The notes under the pieces: generated by a model
The model's database searches: none
What the model was told of the DNA's origin: nothing
Seen by the model: only the letters and a program-made list of their open reading frames with translations
Shown here: piece by piece, positions 1 through 7,840 of the stretch
Layout: every line of letters starts with the position of its first letter
Position numbering within the stretch: position 1 is the first letter of the stretch
Made by a program: the position numbers and the translations under genes
Assembly: GCA_020634315.1 (NCBI GenBank)
Contig: JACKBV010000006.1
Coordinates: 186,001 to 250,000 of the forward strand
DNA from: Ardenticatenaceae bacterium
Lineage (GTDB): Bacteria; Chloroflexota; Anaerolineae; Promineifilales; Promineifilaceae
Direction: 5' to 3'
DNA: 64,000 nt

Positions 1-221
1 TCGCGAATTGAACAGTGGCTTTTGTGACCGGTGGTACAGCTTTCGCCGGGCAAAGCCATCCTTACACAACCCTTACATTTCCTTTACGTGCCTCTTGTAA
101 TCCCCTGTTATTATCATAAATGTCATAAAAACAAGATTTCATTGGCGTGGCACGTGACCACGAGTAAACCCTTGCAGTGTGATTTAACCCAATGCGCTGC
201 ATGACTTGAGGAGTAATGCAC

Positions 222-1406
222 ATGACTATTACAGAAAAATTGGAAATTGGCGTCGCTCCCCGGCGAATTGAGGATGTATATGCAGATTTGCTGCAAGATA
301 AGCAGCGTGTCATTGTGGACGTGCGTAATCGGGATGATTTTGCGCGTTGGCGGGTAGACGGCCGTTCCTCTTTACAAATCGTCAATATCCCTTACTTCGA
401 CTTTATCGAAGAAGAGGATGAATCCGTCGCCCAGGTTCCGGCTGCTGATGAGGTGCTGGTTGTTTGCGCCAAAGAAGGATCATCGCAGTACGTCGCCGAG
501 ATTTTGCAAGAGCGGGGCATCAACGCCACCTATCTGGCAGAGGGCATTCTCAGTTGGGGCGGTTTGTACGACACACGCACTGTCGTCGATGCGCCATTTG
601 GCAAAGTTATCCAGGTAGCCCGTCCTGCACGCGGCGACCTCAGCTTTGTGGTCATTAGCGAGGGGCAGGCGGCTATCGTCGATCCGCTGCGCCACATTGA
701 CAACTATTTGCAGGTTGTCCATGACGAGCGTGCAACCCTGACGCACATTTTTGATACCCATGCCCATGCTGATCACATTAGCGGTGGCCCGGCATTGGCG
801 GCAGAAACGGGCGCAGCTTACTTTTTGCATCCCTACGACGCCATTCATCCACTGGATATGCTGCCCGCAACATTACCCTATAACTATCTGGCCGATGGAC
901 AGACTTTCCAGGTCGGGCAGTTTACCGTGAAGGTAATCTGGTTTCCTGGGCATACGTTGGGGCAGGTGAACTATCTGTTTACCGCGCCAACGGGGCAGAC
1001 TTATTTGTTTACGGGAGATGGCATCTTCTTGCGCAGTTTCGGCCGTCCAGACCTGGGTGGTCGGGGTGAAGCATGGACGCCCATTCTCTACGCCAGCCTT
1101 TATGAGCGCCTGCCGCAGCATGTCAATGATGACACCTTAATTTTGCCTGCTCATTTCAGCACGCTGGACGAAAGCGCGGAAGATGGCATTTTTGCTGCGT
1201 CGTATGGTCAGGTGAAAGAGCAAAATGAGGCATTGAAGCCGCGCACTTTGGCGGAGTTTACGGAGTATGTATTGGGCAATTTGCCGACTTTTCCCAAGGA
1301 ATATGTGGAAATTAAGCGGGTGAATGCTGGTTTAATACAGCCTGATGAAGAGTTAGCAAGTGAGTTAGAATTGGGCAAAAATATTTGTGCGTTAGCTGAC
1401 GCTTAA
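222..1406 (+). CDS. Rhodanese / persulfide dioxygenase (MBL-fold) fusion protein
   Basis: Predicted cytosolic enzyme that oxidises glutathione- or protein-bound persulfide to sulfite, fused to a sulfurtransferase. The N-terminal rhodanese domain (about residues 15-120) keeps a candidate persulfide-carrying Cys82 in the loop CAKEGSS. The C-terminal metallo-beta-lactamase fold (about 125-390) carries the metal motif THAHADHISGG at 179-189 and the ETHE1-type TGDGIFLRSFGRPDL segment. The ATG at 216 is possible, but TTGAGGAG sits 9 nt before the ATG at 222, so 222 is preferred. In known fusions the rhodanese usually follows the dioxygenase; here it precedes it. First gene of a sulfane-sulfur set with TusA, DsrE2 and rhodanese genes downstream. 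Family assignment is solid; substrate is inferred. Confidence 0.88.
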   Translation: MTITEKLEIGVAPRRIEDVYADLLQDKQRVIVDVRNRDDFARWRVDGRSSLQIVNIPYFDFIEEEDESVAQVPAADEVLVVCAKEGSSQYVAEILQERGINATYLAEGILSWGGLYDTRTVVDAPFGKVIQVARPARGDLSFVVISEGQAAIVDPLRHIDNYLQVVHDERATLTHIFDTHAHADHISGGPALAAETGAAYFLHPYDAIHPLDMLPATLPYNYLADGQTFQVGQFTVKVIWFPGHTLGQVNYLFTAPTGQTYLFTGDGIFLRSFGRPDLGGRGEAWTPILYASLYERLPQHVNDDTLILPAHFSTLDESAEDGIFAASYGQVKEQNEALKPRTLAEFTEYVLGNLPTFPKEYVEIKRVNAGLIQPDEELASELELGKNICALADA

Positions 1407-1424
1407 GATGAGGAGACGATTGCA

Positions 1425-1676
1425 ATGAGTGTTACTTTTGACGAATTGTTAGATGTGAAAGGAGCCAAATGTCCGATGCCTTTGGTGAAGAGCCGCAAGG
1501 CGGTGAACAACCTGGGTGTGGGGCAGGTGTTAAAGGTGGTGGCGACGGATCGTGGTTCTGTTGCTGATTTCCAGGGGTGGGCTAAAACGGCCAAAAATAT
1601 TGAATTGGTGGCGCAGGAAGAGGGTGCGGATAACGGCGACACGGTGTATGTTCATTATTTGCGGCGCACGAAGTAG
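1425..1676 (+). CDS. TusA/SirA-like sulfur carrier protein
   Basis: 83-residue protein of the TusA family, small carriers that accept a persulfide on a conserved cysteine and pass it to other sulfurtransferases. The hallmark CPMP motif lies near the N-terminus (residues 16-19, in KGAKCPMPLVKSRKA), followed by the expected alpha-beta pattern with LKVVATDRGSVADF. Length is typical for the family. It starts 19 nt after the upstream dioxygenase gene, with GGAGACGATTGCA before the ATG, so the two are almost certainly co-transcribed. A role as shuttle between the rhodanese domains and DsrE2 is inferred from the neighbours; tRNA thiolation is a less likely alternative. Confidence 0.9.
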   Translation: MSVTFDELLDVKGAKCPMPLVKSRKAVNNLGVGQVLKVVATDRGSVADFQGWAKTAKNIELVAQEEGADNGDTVYVHYLRRTK

Positions 1677-1686
1677 TCAACGACAG

Positions 1687-1713
1687 ACGGCCGTTTCTAC
1701 GGGAAACGGCCGT
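1687..1713. repeat. Two copies of the ACGGCCGT palindrome forming a hairpin
   Basis: Two copies of the window-wide palindrome lie 8 bases apart between the TusA and DsrE2 genes. ACGGCCGTTTC (1687-1697) and GAAACGGCCGT (1703-1713) can pair as an 11-bp stem with a 5-nt loop, followed by TTTGC. This could slow or partly end transcription between the two genes, but the U-tract is weak. Confidence 0.6.
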
Positions 1714-1747
1714 TTGCTGTAAATCACTGGATTGAGGAGGTTGGGAA

Positions 1748-2353
1748 ATGGCGTTAGATGAGATGGTGATGACTCAAATGAATGGTGCAGCTGCGCCTGC
1801 TTACGATGTGTCTGCCTTGTTGGCACGCATCGAAGCATTGGAACAGCGCGTCGGCGAATTGGAAGAATCCCCAGCACAAGACATCGAGGATCGTCTGGCA
1901 ATGGTTATCTTTTCCGGCGATCTGGACAAGGCGATTGCCTCGTTCATCATTGCCACCGGCGCGGCGGCAATGGGCCTGGATGTCTCCATGTTTTTCACAT
2001 TTTGGGGATTGAGTGTCATTAAAAAGAAGACCAAATTTGCTGACAAGACGATTTTGGAGCAGGGATTTGCGGCGATGCTGCCCGGCGGCAGCAAGAATTT
2101 ACCTTTGTCGCAAATGAGTTTCTTTGGCGCAGGTTCGAAGATCATTCGTAAGTTGATGAAGGATCATGATGTGACCTCGCTAGAAGAGATGATTGGCATG
2201 GCACAGGAGTTTGGTGTCCGCATGGTGGCCTGCGAGATGTCGAAGGAGCTGCTGGGCGTCCATGACGATGAGTTGATCGATGGTATAGAATTTGGGGGAG
2301 TGGCGACGTTTATGGGGGACGCATCACGCGCTAAGGCGTCTTTGTTTATTTAA
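1748..2353 (+). CDS. DsrE2-like (DsrE/DsrF/DrsH family) sulfur-trafficking protein
   Basis: 201-residue protein of the DsrE2 type, associated in sulfur oxidisers with TusA and rhodanese genes and thought to accept or donate persulfide sulfur. Residues about 20-45 form a short predicted coiled coil (LLARIEALEQRVGELEES). The DsrE fold follows from residue 50, with the conserved glycine-rich ATGAAAMGLDVSMFFTFWGL segment. The C-terminal block has a conserved cysteine in VACEMSKELLG, the expected sulfur-binding site. A strong SD (TTGAGGAGG) precedes the ATG. It is the third gene of the sulfur cluster; a membrane-associated role has been proposed for the family, but I see no clear transmembrane helix beyond one hydrophobic stretch. 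Confidence 0.85.
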   Translation: MALDEMVMTQMNGAAAPAYDVSALLARIEALEQRVGELEESPAQDIEDRLAMVIFSGDLDKAIASFIIATGAAAMGLDVSMFFTFWGLSVIKKKTKFADKTILEQGFAAMLPGGSKNLPLSQMSFFGAGSKIIRKLMKDHDVTSLEEMIGMAQEFGVRMVACEMSKELLGVHDDELIDGIEFGGVATFMGDASRAKASLFI

Positions 2354-2536
2354 CGGCGATCTGGCCCGGTGCGTGCCGCTGAATGGGTTTGCGCACCGGG
2401 TTGGAAACGGCCGTTTCCCAACCTCCCACCCACTTTTCCCACGCCACGCATTTCGTGAACCTTGAAAGATAAAGTAACCGGGCAAAACTCATGCTGCCTG
2501 CGTTCATTCTGTTTGTAGATAACAAGAGGAGTTAAC

Positions 2537-2899
2537 ATGTTTCGTTCATTATTTTCGCAATCATCTCAAAATAAACAACGTGTCACCGTGCAACAATGGC
2601 ATCCCCAAGAATTGCAGCAGCGTCTGGCAGAGGGTGATACCACCCTGGAGCTAATTGACGTGCGCACGCCCGGAGAATATCAATACGATGGGCACATTGC
2701 CGGGTCACGTTTACTGCCACTTTCCTCCCTGATGCAGCGCATCGGTGAACTGCCAAAAGACAAAACCATCGTTTGCATTTGCCGTTCTGGCAATCGCAGT
2801 TACACCGCTTGCGAAATGTTGGCGGGGCAAGGGTTTGAGGTGGTCAATTTGAGCGGCGGCATGATTGGCTGGAAAATGTCTGGTCTGCCGCACAATTAA
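2537..2899 (+). CDS. Single-domain rhodanese sulfurtransferase
   Basis: 120-residue cytosolic rhodanese. The fold begins with LELIDVRTPGEYQYDGHIAGS (roughly residues 37-57). The active-site loop CRSGNRS places the catalytic cysteine at residue 82, followed by the family's GFEVVNLSGGMIGWK. The loop type is that of single-domain thiosulfate/persulfide sulfurtransferases (GlpE/PspE-like) rather than arsenate reductase or Cdc25. SD AAGAGGAGTTAAC precedes the ATG. A 183-nt gap with one full 16-bp palindrome (2407-2422) separates it from the DsrE2 gene, so it may have its own promoter. It probably supplies or drains persulfide for the TusA/DsrE2 pair. Confidence 0.92.
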   Translation: MFRSLFSQSSQNKQRVTVQQWHPQELQQRLAEGDTTLELIDVRTPGEYQYDGHIAGSRLLPLSSLMQRIGELPKDKTIVCICRSGNRSYTACEMLAGQGFEVVNLSGGMIGWKMSGLPHN

Positions 2900-2909
2900 G
2901 CGTGACGCC

Positions 2910-3428
2910 ATGACAGACAATTGCCAACGATTGGAAGCACGAGTCCACACTCCGCTTTTGCAGGGGAGTAATTTAGTCACCTTCGCCGTGACAGACAAGA
3001 TCATCCTGGCCGGGCAGCCAGAGCCTGAAGATTGGGTGCGCCTGGCACAGCAAGGCTTTTCGCTGGTGGTCAATGTGCGCAGCGATCCGCAACGTGCTGC
3101 CGCGCAAGCAGATAAGGCGCACGCTGAAGGGTTGGCCTATCAACACCTGACTGTGCCTGCCTATGAGCTGGAAACCGCACACATACAGGCGTTTCGTGAT
3201 GCGCTGGCTGCGGCTGCCGAGGGTAAAGTGTTGGTTCATTGCCGTACCGCGTCGCGGGTGGCGCTGATGTGGATGCTGCATCGCATGGTCAATGATGGCT
3301 GGAATCAGCAGCAGGCAGAAGCGGAACTGCAACAAGCTGGCTACAGTGATGATGATATGGATGTGTTCCGTTACTGTACGGAAGATTTTCTAGAACGAGC
3401 GTCAATGACAGACCTCATTCTTTCATAG
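2910..3428 (+). CDS. DUF442 protein-tyrosine-phosphatase-like protein (BLH phosphatase domain)
   Basis: 172-residue protein matching the DUF442 / beta-lactamase-hydrolase-like phosphatase domain. This domain is often linked to persulfide dioxygenases and sulfide detoxification, as in the BigR/Blh system. The Cys-x5-Arg P-loop is VHCRTASRV, with the family's N-terminal VTDKIILAGQPEPEDW and the VNVRSDPQ strand. An in-frame start at 2865 would overlap the rhodanese gene by 35 nt; the ATG at 2910, 10 nt after the rhodanese stop, is more plausible. Physiological substrate is unknown for the family. Followed directly by a strong intrinsic terminator. Confidence 0.85.
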   Translation: MTDNCQRLEARVHTPLLQGSNLVTFAVTDKIILAGQPEPEDWVRLAQQGFSLVVNVRSDPQRAAAQADKAHAEGLAYQHLTVPAYELETAHIQAFRDALAAAAEGKVLVHCRTASRVALMWMLHRMVNDGWNQQQAEAELQQAGYSDDDMDVFRYCTEDFLERASMTDLILS

Positions 3429-3430
3429 GC

Positions 3431-3459
3431 AACGGGCACGAGAAAGTGCCCGTTTTACT
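3431..3459 (+). terminator. Intrinsic terminator after the sulfur-transfer genes
   Basis: AACGGGCAC / GTGCCCGTT form a perfect 9-bp stem with loop GAGAAA, followed by TTACTTT. It begins 3 nt after the DUF442 stop codon and should end the upstream transcript, making the SulP gene a separate unit. Confidence 0.75.
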
Positions 3460-3593
3460 TTGCGGTGGTTTTCTAATGATGCATTGGCGGCACTGTTTGT
3501 GGCGGCTGTTTTAGTTGGCTTTCGGTTACGACAAGCCCCAAACGAGACGTTAAGGGTGTTGGGGAATGGTGGAGCAAGCGAGGTAAGGTTGAT

Positions 3594-5366
3594 ATGGCGT
3601 TTTTGAATTCGGCAAAGAAGACACCGGAAAACCGGCGTGCATTTCAGGCGCGTCAATATTTTCCTTTTTTAGAGTGGCTGCTGCATTATCGGCGTGAGGA
3701 TTTGACGGGCGATGTGCTGGCCGGGCTGATTGTTGCCATTATGTTGGTGCCCCAGGGGATGGCCTATGCGCTGTTGGCGGGATTGCCGCCACAGGTGGGG
3801 TTGTATGCCAGTATTTTGCCTGTCATTTTGTATGGGCTGTTTGGCACGAGCCGCTCATTGGCGGTGGGGCCGGTGGCGATTGTGTCGCTGTTGGTGATGA
3901 CCGGTATCAGTCCATTGGCGGAGGTTGGCAGCGCGGAGTTTGTGCAATTGGCGCTGACGCTGGCTTTCCTGGTAGGTATTATGCAGGCGTTGATGGGCTT
4001 GATGCGCATTGGCTTTCTCGTCAATTTTCTCAGCCATCCGGTGCTGGCGGGTTTTACGAGTGCGGCGGCGCTTATTATTGGGCTAAGTCAGGTGAAGCAT
4101 TTGCTGGGGGTGAAGCTGCCATCGTCGGAATCTTTTTGGGAAACGGCCGTTTCCACATTCCAGGCACTCCCTGAGACCAACATCACGATCCTGCTGCTGG
4201 GTGCGGGCAGTTTGGCCTTGTTATTCTATTTCAAGTATGGCCTGGGCAAACAACTGCGCCGCTGGCATGTGCGCGAAGCGCTGGCGATGCCCATCACAAA
4301 AAGTGCGCCGCTGGTGGTCGTTTTGTTGGGCACGCTGTTGGTGTGGAGCCTGGGTTTGCACGAAAGTGCTGGCGTGAAAATTGTTGGCGAAGTGCCGGCC
4401 GGTTTGCCATCCTTAACTTTGCCCACGTTTGACCTCTCCATCTGGCAGCGGCTGCTGCCGACGGCGCTGACCATTAGCTTTGTGGGTTACATGGAGAGCA
4501 TTTCGGTGGCGAAGTCGCTGGCGAGCAAGCGGCGGCAAAAGGTGGACGCTAACCAGGAGCTAATTGGCCTGGGCATGGCAAATTTGGGGGCGATGTTGAC
4601 CGGTGGGTATCCGGTGACGGGCGGCTTGAGCCGGTCGGTGGTGAATTTTGCGGCGGGGGCGAATACGGGGCTGGCATCGTTGATAACGGCCGTTCTCATT
4701 GCCTTCACGGTGATCTTCCTGACGCCCTTATTTTACTTTTTGCCGAACGCCGTGCTGGCGGCAATCATTGTCGTTGCGGTGGCGGGGCTGATCGACGTCA
4801 AAACTTTCCGCCATGTGTGGCGCTACAATAAAGCAGATGCCGCCTCTATGATCGTTACCTTTACTGCGGTGCTGGCGTTGGGGATTGAGAGAGGCATTCT
4901 GGTGGGCGTTGGTGCAGCCATTTTGTTGTACATCTGGCGTACAAGTAAGCCGCATGTGGCTGTTGTGGGGCGGGTTGGCGACAGCGAGATTTATCGCAAT
5001 GTGCTGCGCCATCCGGTGCAAATCTGCCCGCATGCGGTGGTGGTGCGTGTGGATGAGAGTCTTTATTTTGCCAATACTAAATATTTGGAAGATACGGTGT
5101 TGTACCAGATTGCCGAACGGCCGGAGGTGACGCATTTTGTGTTGGTGGGAACGGCCGTTAACGTCATTGACGCCAGCGCTTTAGAGACGCTCGAATCCCT
5201 TATTCACGAACTGCGCGACGCTAACGTTGAATTTCACCTGGCGGCGATTAAAGGGCCGGTGCTAGACCGGCTGCGCCATATCGGGTTTGTCGATGAAATT
5301 GGCGCCGACCATATTCATTTGAGCACGCACGATGCCATGAAAGCGATTGGCTGTGTAGCTGCTTAG
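3594..5366 (+). CDS. SulP-family sulfate/anion permease with STAS domain
   Basis: 590-residue inner-membrane anion transporter. The N-terminal half carries the SulP signature (LTGDVLAGLIVAIMLVPQGMAYALLAGLPP, residues about 37-66) and about 10-12 hydrophobic helices up to residue 440. The core segment GYPVTGGLSRSVVNFAAGAN is typical. The cytosolic C-terminus (about 465-580) is a STAS domain with the anti-sigma-antagonist-like TAVNVIDASALETLESL. The start has a good SD (GAGGTAAGG). Context after persulfide oxidation genes suggests export of sulfate or sulfite, or import of sulfate; bicarbonate is also possible for this family. Direction is not decided by sequence. It converges on the PAP2 gene. 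Confidence 0.92.
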   Translation: MAFLNSAKKTPENRRAFQARQYFPFLEWLLHYRREDLTGDVLAGLIVAIMLVPQGMAYALLAGLPPQVGLYASILPVILYGLFGTSRSLAVGPVAIVSLLVMTGISPLAEVGSAEFVQLALTLAFLVGIMQALMGLMRIGFLVNFLSHPVLAGFTSAAALIIGLSQVKHLLGVKLPSSESFWETAVSTFQALPETNITILLLGAGSLALLFYFKYGLGKQLRRWHVREALAMPITKSAPLVVVLLGTLLVWSLGLHESAGVKIVGEVPAGLPSLTLPTFDLSIWQRLLPTALTISFVGYMESISVAKSLASKRRQKVDANQELIGLGMANLGAMLTGGYPVTGGLSRSVVNFAAGANTGLASLITAVLIAFTVIFLTPLFYFLPNAVLAAIIVVAVAGLIDVKTFRHVWRYNKADAASMIVTFTAVLALGIERGILVGVGAAILLYIWRTSKPHVAVVGRVGDSEIYRNVLRHPVQICPHAVVVRVDESLYFANTKYLEDTVLYQIAERPEVTHFVLVGTAVNVIDASALETLESLIHELRDANVEFHLAAIKGPVLDRLRHIGFVDEIGADHIHLSTHDAMKAIGCVAA

Positions 5367-5378
5367 CTCGGCGTTGTG

Positions 5379-6371
5379 CTAGGGGGGGGTCATGGTTATT
5401 TGCGGCTCAGGTTCGGCCGTTGCCAGCTTGAGCCGCACAAAGACCATTGGCGCATAGAAGCTTACCCACAAGAGGGTGATGTAGTAACGGAAAATGCGCA
5501 GGGGGATTGCCAGCCACAATGGATCGGCGGGAAAGATGAGGCTGAGACCGCGCCAAAGGATAACGGTGACGATGATGCCTACCAGGAAACGGCCGATCCG
5601 CTGCCACACGCTCCCTTCGACACGAAAACGAACGCGACTGCCTTCTAATGTCAGGCCGATGCCTGCGCCTAAGAGGGAACCAAGCGCGGTAGCGACGCCT
5701 TGTACGGCCTCTAGCTCTGTTTCGGGGATGTAGCTGGCCCAGGCTACATTCATGTTGGGTGCGCCAATAATGAGGCGCACAATGATGTAGATGAGAGCGA
5801 TGATGACCGGGATGAGGATGGCGACTAGCAGCCGATAACCAAGTATTTGCTTGGCGAATTTGGGCGCATACATGCGCTGCCAGAAGTAGTACCCCACCAG
5901 TATGAAAATAGAAATGAGGGTTCCGGCGATAACGTCGTGGATGAAATGTGCGCCGAGGTAAATGCGGCTTAGTCCCATGAGGATGACCATGGTGATGGCG
6001 AGCAGCCAACCCCATCCTTTGCGGAACCAGGCGGCGAGGAAGAGATAAACGGCCGTTGCCAACTGTGCATGTCCACTGGGAATGCCGTAATTGACATCGT
6101 GCCATAACTCGACATTGGGATCAATCCAAAAAGGGCGTGGCCCACGAAAGGCGTGTTTAATGACTACATTCCACGAATTGGTGAATAAAAAGATATAAGC
6201 TAGATGCTTACCCAGGCGTTTGTCGAGTGACCAATAAATGAAGGGAATTATGACGAGATAAAATTCTTCCAGACCGAGTTGGCTGATAAATGTAAAGAAG
6301 CCTGTTAGCTGCGGGTAATTAGCCTGAAGCCAACGCGTAGTCTCTAGCCCCGCATCTAGTAACGTATCCAT
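5379..6371 (-). CDS. PAP2-family membrane phosphatase
   Basis: 330-residue integral membrane protein with the three lipid-phosphatase motifs of the PAP2 superfamily. These are KHAFRGPRPF (motif 1), PSGHA (motif 2) and SRIYLGAHFIHD (motif 3, with the catalytic histidine). At least eight hydrophobic segments are present, including a C-terminal half (about residues 185-315) beyond the usual core that adds further helices. The expected reaction is dephosphorylation of a membrane lipid phosphate such as undecaprenyl pyrophosphate or phosphatidate. SD AAGGGAGAAAAAGG precedes the ATG. It converges with the SulP gene, and its promoter side is filled with extragenic repeats. Substrate cannot be decided from sequence. 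Confidence 0.88.
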   Translation of the reverse strand: MDTLLDAGLETTRWLQANYPQLTGFFTFISQLGLEEFYLVIIPFIYWSLDKRLGKHLAYIFLFTNSWNVVIKHAFRGPRPFWIDPNVELWHDVNYGIPSGHAQLATAVYLFLAAWFRKGWGWLLAITMVILMGLSRIYLGAHFIHDVIAGTLISIFILVGYYFWQRMYAPKFAKQILGYRLLVAILIPVIIALIYIIVRLIIGAPNMNVAWASYIPETELEAVQGVATALGSLLGAGIGLTLEGSRVRFRVEGSVWQRIGRFLVGIIVTVILWRGLSLIFPADPLWLAIPLRIFRYYITLLWVSFYAPMVFVRLKLATAEPEPQITMTPP

Positions 6372-6500
6372 CCTTTTTCTCCCTTAGTTTGCCAATTACG
6401 TGGATAGGTAACGTTATTGGCTCTTCCTGTTTCTCTTCCTGTGAAGGATTGTATCTCTGCCTGACAAAAACAGGCAAGCCATAGTCTGTTGGGTAGTTAT

Positions 6501-6662
6501 CCTCCGGGAGGTTCAGAAACCTCCCGGAGGTTTGTTGCGTGATACCCTCCGGGAGGTTCAGAAACCTCCCGGAGGTTTTGTGTGGCGTGGCTTTTTGAGG
6601 GGGGTTCTCGTGGTGTGAGGGTTGGGCATTATCCTCCGGGAGGTTCAGAAACCTCCCGGAGG
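6501..6662. repeat. Three copies of the CCTCCGGGAGG inverted-repeat hairpin
   Basis: Three identical 30-bp units at 6501-6530, 6546-6575 and 6633-6662. Each is CCTCCGGGAGGTT, CAG, AAACCTCCCGGAGG, so each folds into a strong hairpin. They fill the gap of about 420 bp between the divergent PAP2 and redoxin-like genes. No coding content is visible here. Relatives of this hairpin recur at 8334, 11957, 14231, 20651, 27236 and 60463. Confidence 0.9.
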
Positions 6663-6794
6663 TGAGGGGGTTTTTGTGGTGAAAATAAAGGTGACAGAAG
6701 ATGTCAGGATTGAAAAGTACACTATTTGTAGATGCGAAGGGAAAGGTAGAAGCTGACTTCAGTAACCTGTTTCGGAATAGCAGTGGAGGTTGTG

Positions 6795-7307
6795 ATGCAG
6801 CAGAAAAGTCTATTAGATGGTAAGAAAGCTCCAGAGTTTGTCCTGACTTCGGCTGTGCAGCCGGTGCGTTTGTCGGCGTATCGTGGGCGGCAGGCTGTCT
6901 TGGTTTGTTTTGTGCCGGACTTTGCGCAGGCGCAGTCGTGGCGGTTGTTGATGGCGCTGGAACAGCTGTTGGATGCGTCGTTGTTTGTGTCTGTGCCGGT
7001 GTTGGTGCTGGGAAACGGCCGTTCCTTGACCCCAGCCACCCGCCTGACACACACATTGCGGCTGCCCTTCACCTTGCTCGCCGATGATGAACACAAAGTT
7101 GCGGCGCGATATGGTGTTACGGCCGAATCGTGTGCTTGCTTCCTCATTGACCAGGCGGGACAGGTTGTCTATGAGCAGCAGTTTGCTACGGCCGCTGCCC
7201 TGCATGTGGCCGATTTGCGGGCAGCATTGGGTCGTTTGTCGGCCGTGCGCCGTTCTGCCTGGTCACGGATGCGTGCTTTGCCCCATCCCGCCCTGGCAAT
7301 GAGTTGA
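6795..7307 (+). CDS. Redoxin-like (AhpC/TSA fold) protein lacking the peroxidatic cysteine
   Basis: About 170 residues with a peroxiredoxin/thioredoxin-like fold. It has an N-terminal LLDGKKAPEFVLTSA, then LSAYRGRQAVLVCFVPDF, a middle LLADDEHKVAARYGV and a late CFLIDQAGQVVYEQQFATAA. In 1-Cys and 2-Cys peroxiredoxins the segment after the first strand reads like YPxxxTPGCT; here it is VPDFAQAQS, with no cysteine. A cysteine remains at VLVC, and two are at ESCACF, resembling a resolving-type position. Peroxidase activity is therefore doubtful. The ATG at 6795 is preferred over an in-frame one at 6783, because GGAGGTTGTG precedes it. No operon partner is obvious; an ADH gene remnant follows. Confidence 0.75.
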   Translation: MQQKSLLDGKKAPEFVLTSAVQPVRLSAYRGRQAVLVCFVPDFAQAQSWRLLMALEQLLDASLFVSVPVLVLGNGRSLTPATRLTHTLRLPFTLLADDEHKVAARYGVTAESCACFLIDQAGQVVYEQQFATAAALHVADLRAALGRLSAVRRSAWSRMRALPHPALAMS

Positions 7308-7340
7308 TGGCTGTACTGGTGAATCCTCCCGGAGGCTGGC

Positions 7341-7601
7341 TTGGGAGATAGCTTGCGGGAGGTGTTGTTGCTTAATCGTTTTCAGCTTGATTATGCAATG
7401 CACTTGTGGCTGGAGAAGGAGATTAAGCGTGTGGCGAGTGTGACACGGCAGGATGTGGCTGGCTTTTTGCAGTTGGCGGCGGCAATTCCGCTGTGCCCTG
7501 CGGTGCAAGAATTTGTGCTGGCTGATGCCAATCAGGCATTGCCTGAACTGCGGATGCGTCAGATTCGGGGAGCAAAAGTGCTGCGTGTGATGACTTTGTA
7601 G
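7341..7601 (+). pseudogene. C-terminal remnant of a zinc-dependent alcohol dehydrogenase
   Basis: An open frame of 86 codons starting only at a TTG. The stretch HLWLEKEIKRVASVTRQDVA, then EFVLADANQAL and RQIRGAKVL, reads like the last 75-80 residues of medium-chain zinc alcohol dehydrogenases. In those proteins such a segment follows the Rossmann domain. The GroES-like catalytic domain and the NAD-binding domain are absent upstream, where the frame runs into an extragenic repeat fragment (CCTCCCGGAGGC at 7325). This looks like a gene deleted at a repeat, leaving a tail that is not expected to function. Seen directly: the fragment and its upstream junction. Homology is from memory of the family. 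Confidence 0.7.
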
Positions 7602-7616
7602 GTATCTCTATCAAAA

Positions 7617-7767
7617 AAGATGCGTATCTTTCATCAAAAAGATGCGCATCTTTTACCGAAGAGATGCGCATCTTTTGCTCAAGAGATGCGCATCTTTTAT
7701 CAAAGAGATACGCATCTTTTATTCAAGAGCTGGGCATCTCTTACTAAAGAGCTGCCTGTCTCTTTGG
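7617..7767. repeat. Seven tandem 22-bp units with a palindromic core
   Basis: Units begin at 7619, 7641, 7663, 7685, 7707, 7729 and 7751, exactly 22 bp apart. The best core is AAGATGCGCATCTT, a perfect palindrome, separated by 8 variable bases. The last two units have decayed (GCTGGGCATC, GCTGCCTGTC). The frame rotates because 22 is not a multiple of 3, so this is not coding. It lies between the ADH remnant and the DUF5680 gene and might be a protein-binding array or a slipped-strand expansion. Confidence 0.92.
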
Positions 7768-7840
7768 GAATGGGCAATGTGTGCTTTGGGTGGGGATGGG
7801 AAACGGCCGTTTCACCCAACATGTAAAAAGGATAAAGAAG

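Noticed and set aside
62..385. Minus-strand ORF at the left edge
   Set aside because: Antisense to the dioxygenase start with no SD or family features.
2865..3428. DUF442 gene start at 2865
   Set aside because: Would overlap the rhodanese gene by 35 nt; the ATG at 2910 fits the family N-terminus and spacing.
6319..7056. Long minus-strand open frame (245 aa) opposite the redoxin-like gene
   Set aside because: It runs through three copies of the extragenic hairpin (repeating TSGRFLNLPE) and has no family resemblance; a shadow of the + strand gene and the repeats.
7617..7767. Possible CRISPR array (regular 22-bp spacing)
   Set aside because: The conserved part is a 14-bp palindrome and the spacing is only 8 bp of similar sequence, too short for spacers; no cas genes nearby.
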